A stretch of 64,000 bases of DNA from Lewinellaceae bacterium. GTDB lineage: Bacteria; Bacteroidota; Bacteroidia; Chitinophagales; Saprospiraceae. The notes under the pieces were generated by a model. It had not been told where the DNA came from and made no database searches. It was given only the letters and a program-made list of their open reading frames with translations. The translations under genes were made by a program, and so were the position numbers. The stretch spans positions 186,001 through 250,000 of the forward strand of contig JACJXZ010000005.1 of assembly GCA_020636375.1 (NCBI GenBank), given 5' to 3'. The stretch's first letter is position 1; each line of letters starts with the position of its first letter. This document shows, piece by piece, positions 44,668 to 54,101 of this stretch.

Positions 44668-46635
44668 ATGTCCTTCAACAATTTTCTAAAAGCTTTTTTG
44701 GCGGCTGCCTGCTGGGCGCTGTCCTCCCCGATCCCGGCGGCCGCGCAGCTCAGCCTCCCCCGGTTCTTCACAGACCATATGGTCCTGCAACGCCATCAGC
44801 CCATCAAGGTATGGGGCCGGGCGGAAGCCGGCGCAAAGGTTAAGGTCCGGTTATCTGTTCTGGAAAGCACAACGACGGCAAATACGGAGGGGAAATGGCT
44901 GGTTACGCTCCCCATCATGGGTGCCGGCGGCCCGCACGTCCTGTCGGCCAGCAGCGGCGATCAAACGATCACCTTGAATGACGTGCTCATCGGCGACGTA
45001 TGGTTCTGTTCCGGCCAGTCCAACATGTACTGGCCTGTCCACCTTTCCGATAACGCTGCTGCGGAAATTGCCGCTGCCGACCACCCGCAAATCCGGCTCC
45101 TCACCGTCCCGAACCTCATGGACACCCGGCTCCGCGAAGATACCGGTTTTACCCGCTGGGCGCCCTGCCAGCCCAGCACCATCCCCTTATTCTCTGCGGT
45201 GGCTTATTATTTCGGCCGCCAGCTCCACCAGGAACTGGGCGTCCCGATCGGGCTGATCGACGCTACCTGGGGCGGCACCCGGATCGAATCCTGGATGAGC
45301 CCGTTCTCCCTGCTGGACGACCCCGAACTGGGGCCGGCCATCCAGTCGACTTTTGGCATGGACCTCCAGTCCGCCATGGACAGCATCCGGCAGGCCATCC
45401 TGCTCTGGGAAGCCCAGATCGATCCCCTGGATGCCGGGCTGGCCGGGAACTGGCAGGCGCCCGGCGACTACTGGAATGATTGGGCTTCGATGAACCTGCC
45501 GATACCCTGGGAGTATGCAGGCCTGCCCGGCGTCGACGGCGTGGTCTGGTATAAAAAAACGGTAGAGCTGCCCGCCGGCCAACTGGCCGGGCCGGCCACC
45601 CTCAGCCTGGGGCCCATCGACGATTCGGACATCACTTACATCAACGGCGTAGAAGTAGGCAGCACTTTCAAAAACATCAATCAACCCCGACTCTATCCCA
45701 TCAGCTCCGGGATTTTGCAACCCGGCCCGAATACCATCACCATAAGGGTGAAGGACCACGGCTACCGGGGAGGGTTCTGGGGCAGCGCCGCCGCCCTGTC
45801 CCTCTACACCGGCCAGGAAACCATACCGCTGGCCGGCGAATGGAAGTATCAGGCCGGCACGCCGGCGCTGGCCGGGCGCCCGGTACAGATCGACCCCAAT
45901 GCCCTGCCTTCGGTACTCTACAACGCCATGGTCCACCCCTTTACGGCCATGCCCATCCGGGGTGTTGCCTGGTATCAGGGGGAAAGCAATACAGGCCAAC
46001 CGTATTACTACCGGGACCGCTTTCTGCAATTCATCAACGACTGGCGCAGCCGGTGGGGGGACAGCAGCCTGCCCTTCGTTTTTGTCCAGTTGGCCAACTT
46101 CCGGCAACCCCCGCTTTCGCCCCAGGAAAGCGGTTGGGCCACCATTCGCGAATCCCAGGCGCTGGGCTTGTCCCTCCCCAACACCGGAATGGCCGTGGCC
46201 ATCGACCTGGGAGACCCCGACAACATCCATCCCGGCAATAAACAGGATGTTGGCTACCGCCTTTCTCTCTGTGCCCGGGCAATGGCCTACGGCGAGAACC
46301 TGGTTTACAGCGGCCCGGTTTACCGGTCTCTCACCATCGAGGATGGCACCATCCTGATCGAGTTCAACCATTGCGGCGGCGGCCTGGCCAGCATCCATGG
46401 CCGCGACAAGCTGCGGGGGTTTGCTATCGCCGGAGAGGACGGCAGGTTCTCCTGGGCGGAAGCGGAAATCAGAAGCCCCTGCCAGGTGGCCGTCTACAGC
46501 AGCCAGGTATCCGATCCGCGCTACGTGCGCTATGCCTGGTCCGACAACCCCGGCGAACTGGACCTGTACAACGCCGACGGCTTGCCGGCAGCGCCGTTCC
46601 GGACAGATACCCTGCGGGTGCCCTGGCAGCGGTAG
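44668..46635 (+). CDS. sialate O-acetylesterase family protein
   Basis: 655 residues from ATG at 44668 with a signal peptide (AAACWALSSPIPAAAQ). The SASA/SGNH family motifs are FCSGQSNMYWP (catalytic Ser), WYQGESN and DNIHPGNKQ (catalytic His). A carbohydrate-binding jelly-roll is inserted in the middle (about residues 260-400). It removes O-acetyl groups from sialic acid or other sugars at the cell surface. The upstream gap 44356-44667 shows no gene. Confidence 0.9.
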   Translation: MSFNNFLKAFLAAACWALSSPIPAAAQLSLPRFFTDHMVLQRHQPIKVWGRAEAGAKVKVRLSVLESTTTANTEGKWLVTLPIMGAGGPHVLSASSGDQTITLNDVLIGDVWFCSGQSNMYWPVHLSDNAAAEIAAADHPQIRLLTVPNLMDTRLREDTGFTRWAPCQPSTIPLFSAVAYYFGRQLHQELGVPIGLIDATWGGTRIESWMSPFSLLDDPELGPAIQSTFGMDLQSAMDSIRQAILLWEAQIDPLDAGLAGNWQAPGDYWNDWASMNLPIPWEYAGLPGVDGVVWYKKTVELPAGQLAGPATLSLGPIDDSDITYINGVEVGSTFKNINQPRLYPISSGILQPGPNTITIRVKDHGYRGGFWGSAAALSLYTGQETIPLAGEWKYQAGTPALAGRPVQIDPNALPSVLYNAMVHPFTAMPIRGVAWYQGESNTGQPYYYRDRFLQFINDWRSRWGDSSLPFVFVQLANFRQPPLSPQESGWATIRESQALGLSLPNTGMAVAIDLGDPDNIHPGNKQDVGYRLSLCARAMAYGENLVYSGPVYRSLTIEDGTILIEFNHCGGGLASIHGRDKLRGFAIAGEDGRFSWAEAEIRSPCQVAVYSSQVSDPRYVRYAWSDNPGELDLYNADGLPAAPFRTDTLRVPWQR

Positions 46636-46742
46636 TTATTTTCCCGCCGCGAACAGGCTGTGGTTGGCGGTCAACGGCCCGAAGGCTGCTGCTCAGCGAC
46701 GTGCGATCAATAAATGTCAGCACCAAAGGACAACCGCCCCCA

Positions 46743-47402
46743 TTATTTGTTGCCGGCTATTAAAGTGCAGGGCACGATGTCCGACAGATCATCCACCAGC
46801 ACATTCCCGTTGTACGGGATGGGGCGGCCCTGGTCGAAGTAGGCCTCCACATAAAGGTAATCGTAAGGAGCCGTAGAGGTAAAGGTAAGGCGATATTCCT
46901 GCCAGTCGGTGTTGGCGACGGGTTCTGTTTCGGCCAGCATTTCGAATCCGTCCTTTTCCTTGTCCACGTAGCCGCCCCAGATGCGGATCACGGCCGGCGT
47001 GTCGTAGTTGGCAAGCTGGCCGAAGGCCCGGCTGATGCTTTTGTATACCTCGGAGCGGCAGGCCTTGAGTACTAACTGGTAACAAGTATCCGCGAGCAGC
47101 GGCTGCGCCAGAGGCTGAGCGGCGCACTCCCAGGTGTCGTTGTCGCGCAGGACCAGGCCGAGGTAGGTATTGCCATGGGCCGCTTCTTTTACCACCCCGA
47201 ACTCGCCGTTGGGCTGTACGTCGGGCGGGGTTTCGCCTTCAAAGCCGCAGTCTTCCCAACCCTGCGGGACGTGCGAGTGCCGGGGCGCGTCTTCAAAGGA
47301 GGGGTTCTTCAACGGGATGGCGGCGGCGGGCTGGCCGGTGAGGGCCAGGCCCCAGAATAAGGATAAGATCAGGCTGGTGATGGTGGTTTTCACGTATTTC
47401 AT
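46743..47402 (-). CDS. secreted carbohydrate-binding-like protein (paralogue 1, short)
   Basis: 219 residues with a signal peptide. Begins with the NPSFEDAPRHSHVPQGWEDCG block, shared (as DNPSFED...P..GW..CG) by the next two genes. The fold is probably a jelly-roll: conserved PPDVQPNGEFGV, GLVLRDNDTWE, PYNGNVLVD. Unlike its two neighbours it lacks the C-terminal extension. Its 5' end overlaps the stop of the next gene by four bases. Confidence 0.75.
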   Translation of the reverse strand: MKYVKTTITSLILSLFWGLALTGQPAAAIPLKNPSFEDAPRHSHVPQGWEDCGFEGETPPDVQPNGEFGVVKEAAHGNTYLGLVLRDNDTWECAAQPLAQPLLADTCYQLVLKACRSEVYKSISRAFGQLANYDTPAVIRIWGGYVDKEKDGFEMLAETEPVANTDWQEYRLTFTSTAPYDYLYVEAYFDQGRPIPYNGNVLVDDLSDIVPCTLIAGNK

Positions 47403-48496
47403 TTTTTTGACAAGTAAATCAGGTATTCATGCTCATCCATCCCCCACAACCACTCCCGCTTTCGGTCCGCCCGGTTCTGCAGCTTTAGGCCGTACTGGCT
47501 TTCCGCCAGGCCCGCTGCCCGGAAAACCGCCTGAATGCTGCCCAGGCGCGCCCGGGCAATCCCTTCGTTTTCCCCGCCTACTGAAAACAGGGCCACATAG
47601 CCGGGATGGGCAACAAGGGCTTTGGCGATCCAGTACAAATGTTCATTGCCAAAGATGACTTTCTGCCCCGGAGAAGTGCCGTCGATGAAAAAGCGCTGGT
47701 AGAAATCATCGCCGGAAGCGGTAAATTTGGCCTGCTTGCCTTGTTCGACAATAAAAGCAGCCAGGCCGTCTTCCGAGGGCAGCTCAACCTCCAGGACTGG
47801 GTATTCCGGGGCGAGCGCCTCCTCCGGTTCCGGGCTCGGAGCAGTTGCCATGCTGCTGCCTGTTTCTGCCGGTTTGCAATCGACAGGCGACAGCCCGCTC
47901 AGTTTGTCCACAAGGATATTGCCGTTGTAGGGTCCGGAAGACTGAAATGGGTCATAATAAATTTCCAGGAGAAGATACTCAAAAGCCGACTTGGGCTTCA
48001 GGGTCACCTCGTAGTAGGCCCATTCCGGATGCCTGACCGGTTCGGTCGCAGCCAGCAGTTGAGCTTTCCCGCACTCCTCCGTGCCGCCCCATATCCGCAG
48101 GATGGCCGGCGTGGCGTAGTTGGCAACCTGATTGGTGGCCCGGCTCAGGCTCACATATTTTTCAGAACGGCACAGGAACAGGCCGAGCCGGTAGCATTGC
48201 CCGCCCGCCATAGGGCGCGCCAGGCGCTGGCCGACGGCCTCCCAGGTGTTGTTGTCTCTGGCTACCATGCCCAGATAAGACCTTCCGCTCAGCGGTCGTT
48301 GGGTTACGTCAAACTCCCCGGTGGGATGCAGGTCGGGCGGCGACTCGCCATCATGCCCGCAGTCGAACCAGCCGCCGGGCAGCAGGCTGTGGTGAGGCGT
48401 CCCTTCAAAGGACGGGTTTTCCAGCAGGATAGCCTCCTGGGCATGACCGGCAAGCAATAAAGCGGTTAAAAACGCGATAGTGAACGTAATTCTCAT
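47399..48496 (-). CDS. secreted carbohydrate-binding-like protein with C-terminal OmpA-like region (paralogue 2)
   Basis: 365 residues. Signal peptide then LENPSFEGTPHHSLLPGGW. The jelly-roll part is as in paralogue 1; residues ~260-365 form a second domain (FNGTSPGQ-like start, IAKALVAHPGYVALFSVGG, QNRADRKREWLWGM) resembling a degenerate OmpA-type peptidoglycan-binding fold. So it may link a surface binding domain to the cell wall. It overlaps paralogue 1 by four bases. Confidence 0.75.
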   Translation of the reverse strand: MRITFTIAFLTALLLAGHAQEAILLENPSFEGTPHHSLLPGGWFDCGHDGESPPDLHPTGEFDVTQRPLSGRSYLGMVARDNNTWEAVGQRLARPMAGGQCYRLGLFLCRSEKYVSLSRATNQVANYATPAILRIWGGTEECGKAQLLAATEPVRHPEWAYYEVTLKPKSAFEYLLLEIYYDPFQSSGPYNGNILVDKLSGLSPVDCKPAETGSSMATAPSPEPEEALAPEYPVLEVELPSEDGLAAFIVEQGKQAKFTASGDDFYQRFFIDGTSPGQKVIFGNEHLYWIAKALVAHPGYVALFSVGGENEGIARARLGSIQAVFRAAGLAESQYGLKLQNRADRKREWLWGMDEHEYLIYLSKK

Positions 48497-48607
48497 GGTG
48501 CGATCATTTTTTGGGAGTGTTCAAATCGTGTACCTATTACCGGATAGTTGCCAGATCGTGTAAATGTGTAAGGGCGCAAATGTGTGAAAGGCCAGCGTTC
48601 CCTGTCC

Positions 48608-48668
48608 AACAATATAACAATATAACAATATAACAATATAACAATATAACAATATAACCATATAACCA
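48608..48668 (+). repeat. 9-base AACAATATA tandem array
   Basis: Six to seven perfect AACAATATA units just downstream of paralogue 3's stop region, within the 191-base gap between paralogues 2 and 3. Confidence 0.85.
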
Positions 48669-48687
48669 TCCATCAACTCACTCCCCC

Positions 48688-49776
48688 CTACCGCTCCACC
48701 ACCTGCATCACGAACTCCCGTTCTTCCGGTGCCCACAGCCATTCCCGCTTGCGGTCCGAACGCCGGCGGGCGCGCAGGACGTACTGCCGCTCGTCCAGCC
48801 CCGTATGCCGCATAACGTATTCGAACTGCCGCAGGTGGGATTCCGCCAGGTAGCCCGACGAGCCGCCTACGGCGACGAGCAGGCGCAGGCCGGGGAACTG
48901 CCGCAGCGCCTGGCCGATCAGCCAGAGCGGCCGGTTGGTTTGGTGGCGTTGGCCCCGCTCATCCGCAAAAAGGTGTTGTTCCAGCATGATCCCGTCGGCA
49001 GAAAAACGGATTTGCCGGCCCTGTTCCTGAAGGAAGGCGCGCAGTTCCGCTTCGGTTTCCAGCCGGGGTACGGCGGCGGTTTCCAGATCCGGTTCTTTCT
49101 GCTCCGGGCTGCTGCATTCCACCAGGCTTAGGGGCGAAGCCTGGTCGATCAGCACATTGCCGTTGTAAGGGGTTGCCCGGATGGAATAGTAGGCTTCGAT
49201 CAGCAGGTGGGTGTACGGCTCGCCGGGCTGAAGCGAGAAGGTATAAGGCTTCCAGCTGCTGCTGATGATGGAAGCCGTTGTCGCCAGCAGTTCCTTGCGG
49301 GCACAATTGACAAAGCCTCCCCAGATATGGAGGGCAGCCGGCTGCTCGTAATTGGCCGGAGCGCCGGTGAGCCGGCTGATGCTCTGATAGGTTTCGGAAC
49401 GGGCGGCATAAAGGGTAAAGGAGTAACACCGGCCCGCCTGGAGGGGCGAAGCGAGCCGCTGGCCGATGCCTTCATGTGTGCCGTTGTCGCGCACGACCAT
49501 GCCCACAAAAGTAGCGCCGTCCTGCGCCAGCCGCTCCACCCCGAAAAAGCCGCCGGGGTGAATGTCGGGCGGCGTCTCGCCGGCCTGCCCGCAATAGTAC
49601 CAGCCATGAGGCGGGCGGGCAACGGAAGGTTCGTCCTCAAAAGAAGGATTGTCCAGAAAAATAACCTGCTGTGCAGGGAGCAGCATCGGTACCGCCATCA
49701 AACAGAGGCATGATGCCGTTTGCTTTCGCGCATTTTTATCCGGCCGAGGTACATGGACGGGCGTACATTTGTGCAT
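48688..49776 (-). CDS. secreted carbohydrate-binding-like protein with C-terminal OmpA-like region (paralogue 3)
   Basis: About 362 residues if started at the ATG at 49776, which precedes a signal-like segment (SCLCLMAVPMLLPAQQ). The frame is open much further upstream, but that part crosses a low-complexity repeat and may not be translated. LDNPSFEDEPSVARPPHGWYYCG, PYNGNVLIDQAS and the C-terminal RSDRKREWLWAPEEREFV match paralogue 2. Confidence 0.7.
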   Translation of the reverse strand: MHKCTPVHVPRPDKNARKQTASCLCLMAVPMLLPAQQVIFLDNPSFEDEPSVARPPHGWYYCGQAGETPPDIHPGGFFGVERLAQDGATFVGMVVRDNGTHEGIGQRLASPLQAGRCYSFTLYAARSETYQSISRLTGAPANYEQPAALHIWGGFVNCARKELLATTASIISSSWKPYTFSLQPGEPYTHLLIEAYYSIRATPYNGNVLIDQASPLSLVECSSPEQKEPDLETAAVPRLETEAELRAFLQEQGRQIRFSADGIMLEQHLFADERGQRHQTNRPLWLIGQALRQFPGLRLLVAVGGSSGYLAESHLRQFEYVMRHTGLDERQYVLRARRRSDRKREWLWAPEEREFVMQVVER

Positions 49777-50467
49777 TGGTTGGACCGGGCCAGCCTGTAT
49801 CCATCCATCATGTCCCCTTACAAATGAACGAATGAACCAATGCACAAATGCACGGACTCCAGCCAGCTGAACAGAAGGCATGTGCTTCCGGATAAGCGCG
49901 ATGCACAGAAAAGCCAATAACAGAAAGAATAAAAACGGAAACATAGATCGGAGTTTGGTCAGAGCGTACACCTGCCGATACCGACAAATATAGCAATCCA
50001 GACCAAACCTTTCAGGAAGAAGAACATAAAACCGGCGACGCCAACGCGCTTGAGCCACAATTTTAACTTATTGTCCGCCATGGTGATGTAAGTTTATATG
50101 CCTAAAAACAAAAACGAATGCTTATGGTTTCAAAATTGCCCGCTTCACCGGATAAAAACAAGGGCGGATGAGAGGATGGAGGTTTTGGGTGAGTGGAGGG
50201 GCGGCCTGGCCCGGGTATTCCTGTTTGCAGGCGCCCGGGAGGCTTCCCTGCCTTTTCTGCCCGGCTTTACGAAAAAAGGGTATATTGTCATGATTTAACG
50301 CGGGGTTTGAGGTTAGGGCTGGGGCCAAAAGATGGCAGCCGCAATCCCTGCATTCTCTGGCAAGCATGCCTCAAGCCTGTTTCCGCTGACTACCTGTCAA
50401 GCCTAATATCCGGCAAAAATGTTCTTTAATTTGCCTGGCAAAGCACCACTCACTATATCAGCAAAAC

Positions 50468-51823
50468 ATGAAAAACCACACTTTTTTATTCCTGATAGCT
50501 GCAACCCTTGCGGCTGCCTGCAATTCCAGCCCTGTCCCTGCAGAAAACGCAGCCGCCGTCATGCCTTTCCCTGAAAAAATAGCTCCCGGAACCATCTACG
50601 AAGTCAATATCCGCCAACACACTCCGGAGGGTACCATTAACGCCTTTATCAAAGACCTGCCCCGCCTGCAGAATCTGGGCGTACAGATGCTCTGGATTAT
50701 GCCCGTACAGCCCATCGGCATCGAAAACCGGAAAGGGACGCTGGGCAGCTACTACGCTGTCCGGGACTATACGGCCGTAAACGAAGAATTCGGCACGCTC
50801 CAAGATTTCAACAACCTGGTCGACAATGCCCATGATCTGGGCCTTTTCGTCATCCTCGACTGGGTGCCCAACCATACTGCCTGGGACCACCCCTGGACGA
50901 AAACCCACCCCGAATACTACGCCAGGGACAGCCTGGGCAACATCACCTACGAAGCCGACTGGACCGACATCGCCCTGCTCGACCACACCAACCCCGCTAC
51001 CCGCACTGCCATGATCGAAGCTATGAAATTCTGGGTGGACAGCACCGCCATCGACGGTTTCCGCTGCGACCACGCCGGCCACGACATCCCCCTCTACTTC
51101 TGGGAGGAAGCCACCGCCGCCCTGGATTCCATCCGGGACTTGTTCTGGCTGGCCGAGTGGGACGAAGCCCGCATGCACCTCGAATTCGACGCTTCCTACG
51201 CCTGGGGCCTCATGCACCTGACCAATGAAGTGGCCAAAGGCAAGGCCAATGCCGACAGCCTCCACCACTGGATCATGAGCGACCTCCACCAGTACGGCCA
51301 GAAGGCCTTCCGCATGACGATCATCACCAACCACGACGAGAACGCCTGGCAGGGCACCGTTTTCGAGCGCTACGGCGAAAGCCACCAAACTTTCGCTACC
51401 TTCATCTTCACCGCCTACGGCATCCCCATGCTCTACAGCGGCCAGGAAGCCGGCCTGGACAAGCGCCTCCGCTTCTTCGCCAAAGACACCATCGACTGGA
51501 GCGACCCGCAGGGCCTGCAGCCTTTTTACCAAAAGCTCATAGCCCTGAAGGCAGCTAACCCCGCTCTCTGGGCCGGCGAGTACGGCGCCATGCCGGAACG
51601 GATAAATGACGATCCGGATATTTATGGGTTCAAAAGGGTGAAAGGGGATAATACGGTGATCGGAATCCTCAATTTTTCCGGGGAGCCGCAGGAACTCCAC
51701 CTGACTGATACTTCAGTGGCCGGGAAGTTTACCGATTATTTTACCGGGCAGGAACACGAATTATCCGCCGGCCAGCCGCTGGAAATGGAACCGTGGGAGT
51801 ATTGGTTTTTTGTTGGAAAGTGA
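50468..51823 (+). CDS. GH13 alpha-amylase family lipoprotein
   Basis: 451 residues. Lipoprotein signal ends with TLAAACNSS (Cys18). The (beta/alpha)8 regions are intact: DWVPNHTAWDHPW (I), GFRCDHAGHD with the nucleophile Asp201 (II), FWLAEWDE with Glu230 (III), and ITNHDENAW with Asp290 (IV). It cleaves or transfers alpha-glucans at the cell surface. The protein is short for GH13, with only a small C-terminal beta domain. The upstream 50059-50467 gap shows no gene. Confidence 0.92.
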   Translation: MKNHTFLFLIAATLAAACNSSPVPAENAAAVMPFPEKIAPGTIYEVNIRQHTPEGTINAFIKDLPRLQNLGVQMLWIMPVQPIGIENRKGTLGSYYAVRDYTAVNEEFGTLQDFNNLVDNAHDLGLFVILDWVPNHTAWDHPWTKTHPEYYARDSLGNITYEADWTDIALLDHTNPATRTAMIEAMKFWVDSTAIDGFRCDHAGHDIPLYFWEEATAALDSIRDLFWLAEWDEARMHLEFDASYAWGLMHLTNEVAKGKANADSLHHWIMSDLHQYGQKAFRMTIITNHDENAWQGTVFERYGESHQTFATFIFTAYGIPMLYSGQEAGLDKRLRFFAKDTIDWSDPQGLQPFYQKLIALKAANPALWAGEYGAMPERINDDPDIYGFKRVKGDNTVIGILNFSGEPQELHLTDTSVAGKFTDYFTGQEHELSAGQPLEMEPWEYWFFVGK

Positions 51824-52020
51824 AAATACTGATTTCAAATGGTGAGCGCTTAATTTACATTATCCAATGTAGTGAATAAAGCAAAGTTTTGGTAATCAGG
51901 ACATTAAACACAAATTCATTTCCTGTTTCCAGGAAATAGACGCTGATGACGAGCTGTCAACTGTCCCGAAAATTGTCCCGAAAAATGGCTAACTTTGCGT
52001 TAGCCTCATTGTGAGGCGCT

Positions 52021-52066
52021 CCGGCTAGTGGCCAGGCGAACTTGAAGTCGCCTGGCCACTAGCCGG
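52021..52066. terminator. 19-bp perfect stem-loop
   Basis: CCGGCTAGTGGCCAGGCGA (52021-52039) pairs perfectly with 52048-52066 around an 8-base loop and is followed by ctgtttttt on the plus strand. It sits between the convergent GH13 and carboxylase genes and likely terminates both. Confidence 0.85.
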
Positions 52067-52103
52067 CTGTTTTTTCGAACAGCCGTGCCTTCCCATTCCT
52101 CCC

Positions 52104-53734
52104 CTACGTCTGTATCACCCCCGGATTGAACCTTTCCACCTCCGCATTATTCGCCGCCTCAATGCCCATGGAGATCACCCGGCGCGTCTCCAGCGGGTCG
52201 ATGATGGCGTCCACCCAGAGGCGGGCGGCAGCGTAGTAGGGCGTGGTCTGGTCCTCGTAGCGACCGCGAATCTCTGCCAGCAGCTCTTCTTTTTCTTTTT
52301 CGGTCAGCTCTTTGCCGTGGGCTTTCATAGCAGAGGCCTGGATTTGTAGCAACACCTTGGCGGCCTGGTCGCCGCCCATGACGGCGATCTTGGCAGTGGG
52401 CCAGGCGACGATCAGGCGGGGGTCGTAAGCTTTGCCACACATGGCGTAGTTGCCGGCGCCGTAGGAATTGCCCATCACGATGCTGAACTTGGGCACGGTG
52501 GAGTTGGCCACTGCGTTGACCATCTTGGCGCCGTCCTTGATGATGCCGCCGTGTTCGGAGCGGGTGCCGACCATAAAGCCGGTCACGTCGTGCAAAAAGA
52601 CCAGGGGGATCTTCTTCTGGTTGCAGTTCATGATGAATCGGGTGGCCTTGTCGGCCGAGTCGGAGTAGATCACGCCGCCGAACTGCATCTCCCCCTTGGC
52701 CGTTTTCACCACCTCGCGGTTGTTGGCCACGATGCCGACAGACCAGCCATCGATGCGGGCGTAAGCGCAGATGATGGTCTTGCCGTAGCCGTTTTTGTAG
52801 TAGGTGAGTTGGGAGTCGTCGACGAGCCGCCTGAGAATCTCTGCTGTCTTATAAGGTTTGTTGCCTTCGAAGGGGAGCAGGCCGTAAATCTCGGCGGGGT
52901 CTTCTTTCGGCGGCGCGGGTTCCGCCCGGTCGAAGCCCGCTTTGGGGAAGTGGCCCATCTTGTCCATCAGGTCGCGGATGGTGTCCAGGCAGGTCTGGTC
53001 ATCTGGCATTTTGTAGTCGGTCACGCCGGAGATATCGCTTTGGGTGACGGCGCCGCCCAGCGTTTCCTTATCCACGCTCTCTCCGATGGCGGCCTTTACC
53101 AGATAGGGCCCGGCCAGGAAGATGGAGCCGGTGCCTTCTACGATGAGAGCCTCGTCGGACATGATGGGCAGGTAACTTCCTGCCACGCAGCTGCCCATGA
53201 TAGTGCGATCTGCGGGATGCCCAGGCTCGACATGCGGGCGTTGTTGCGGAAGATACGCCCGAAGTGTTCTTTGTCGGGAAAAATCTCGTCCTGCATAGGC
53301 AGGAACACCCCGGCGCTGTCCACCAGGTAGATGATGGGCAGGCGGTTTTCCATGGCGATCTCCTGGGCGCGCAGGTTTTTCTTGCCGGTGATGGGAAACC
53401 AGGCGCCGGCCTTAACCGTCGCGTCGTTGGCCACGATCACGCATTGCCGCCCGCTGACGTAGCCGATCACCACCACCACGCCGCCGGCCGGGCAGCCGCC
53501 GTAGTCCTTATACATCTCAAAACCGGCAAAGGCGCCGATTTCCAGTACCGGCCTGTCTTTGTCGGCGAGATACTCAATCCGCTCCCGGGCGGTCATCTTG
53601 CCCTGCTTGTGCTGCTTTTCAATCCGGCGCTCTCCTCCTCCCTTGTAGATTTTCTCCAGCCGGTGGTTCATGCGGGAGAGGAGCAGTTTCATGTGGTCGT
53701 CGTTCTTGCTTTGTTCGATGTTGATCTTGGCCAT
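52104..53734 (-). pseudogene. acyl-CoA carboxylase beta (carboxyltransferase) subunit with a frameshift
   Basis: From ATG at 53734 (MAKINIEQ) the frame reads the biotin-dependent carboxyltransferase N-terminal half (KMTARERIEYLADKD, GGVVVVIGYVSGRQ, LPIIYLVDSAGVFLP) to GIPQIA near 53208, then drops out of frame. The other frame resumes IMGSCVAGSYLPIMSDEAL and continues with RSEHGGIIKDGAKMVNAVANSTVPK and GNSYGAGNYAMCGKAYDPR to the end. One base is missing and one codon (Gly-Ala in VAGGAYLP of relatives) is shortened within 25 bases. A sequence error is possible. The full-length relative, about 540 residues, would be an acetyl/propionyl-CoA carboxylase beta subunit. Confidence 0.75.
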
Positions 53735-53770
53735 ATTTGGTTGGATTGTTGTTGAATGGGGCGCGGCGCG

Positions 53771-54101
53771 GCGTCGACGTTTGGCGTCGGCGTCTGGCGT
53801 CGAAGTCTGGCGTCGAAGTCTGGCGTCGAAGTCTGGCGTCGGCGTCTGGCGTCGAAGTCTGGCGTCGGCGTCTGGCGTCGAAGTCTGGCGTCGAAGTCTG
53901 GAGACTTCGACGAGCGTTCGAGCGTTCGACGGGCGCGGGCAAAAATACGAAAAGGAAGGTAGAAAGTAGAAAAGTGCATCGTCGAAGTCTGGAGACTTTG
54001 GCGAGCAAGAAACGAGCAAGAAAGCGCATCGTCGACGTCTGGAGACTTTGGCGAGCAAGAAAGCGCATCGTCGAAGTCTGGAGACTTCGACGAGCGCGGG
54101 C
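53771..54101. repeat. 13-base tandem array and 39-base higher-order repeat
   Basis: From 53771 about ten 13-base units (CTGGCGTCGAAGT and variants CTGGCGTCGGCGT). From 53977 three larger units of ~39 bases (three times 13) contain cgtcgaagtctggagact. GTCGAAGTCT/AGACTTCGAC inverted arms recur. It fills the gap between the carboxylase start and the HtrA stop. Confidence 0.85.

Noticed and set aside
50098..50298. A 66-codon frame before the GH13 gene
   Set aside because: No signal, domain or conserved composition; the opposite strand is open as well.
53771..54101. CRISPR array
   Set aside because: The units are directly contiguous with no spacers and there are no cas genes.
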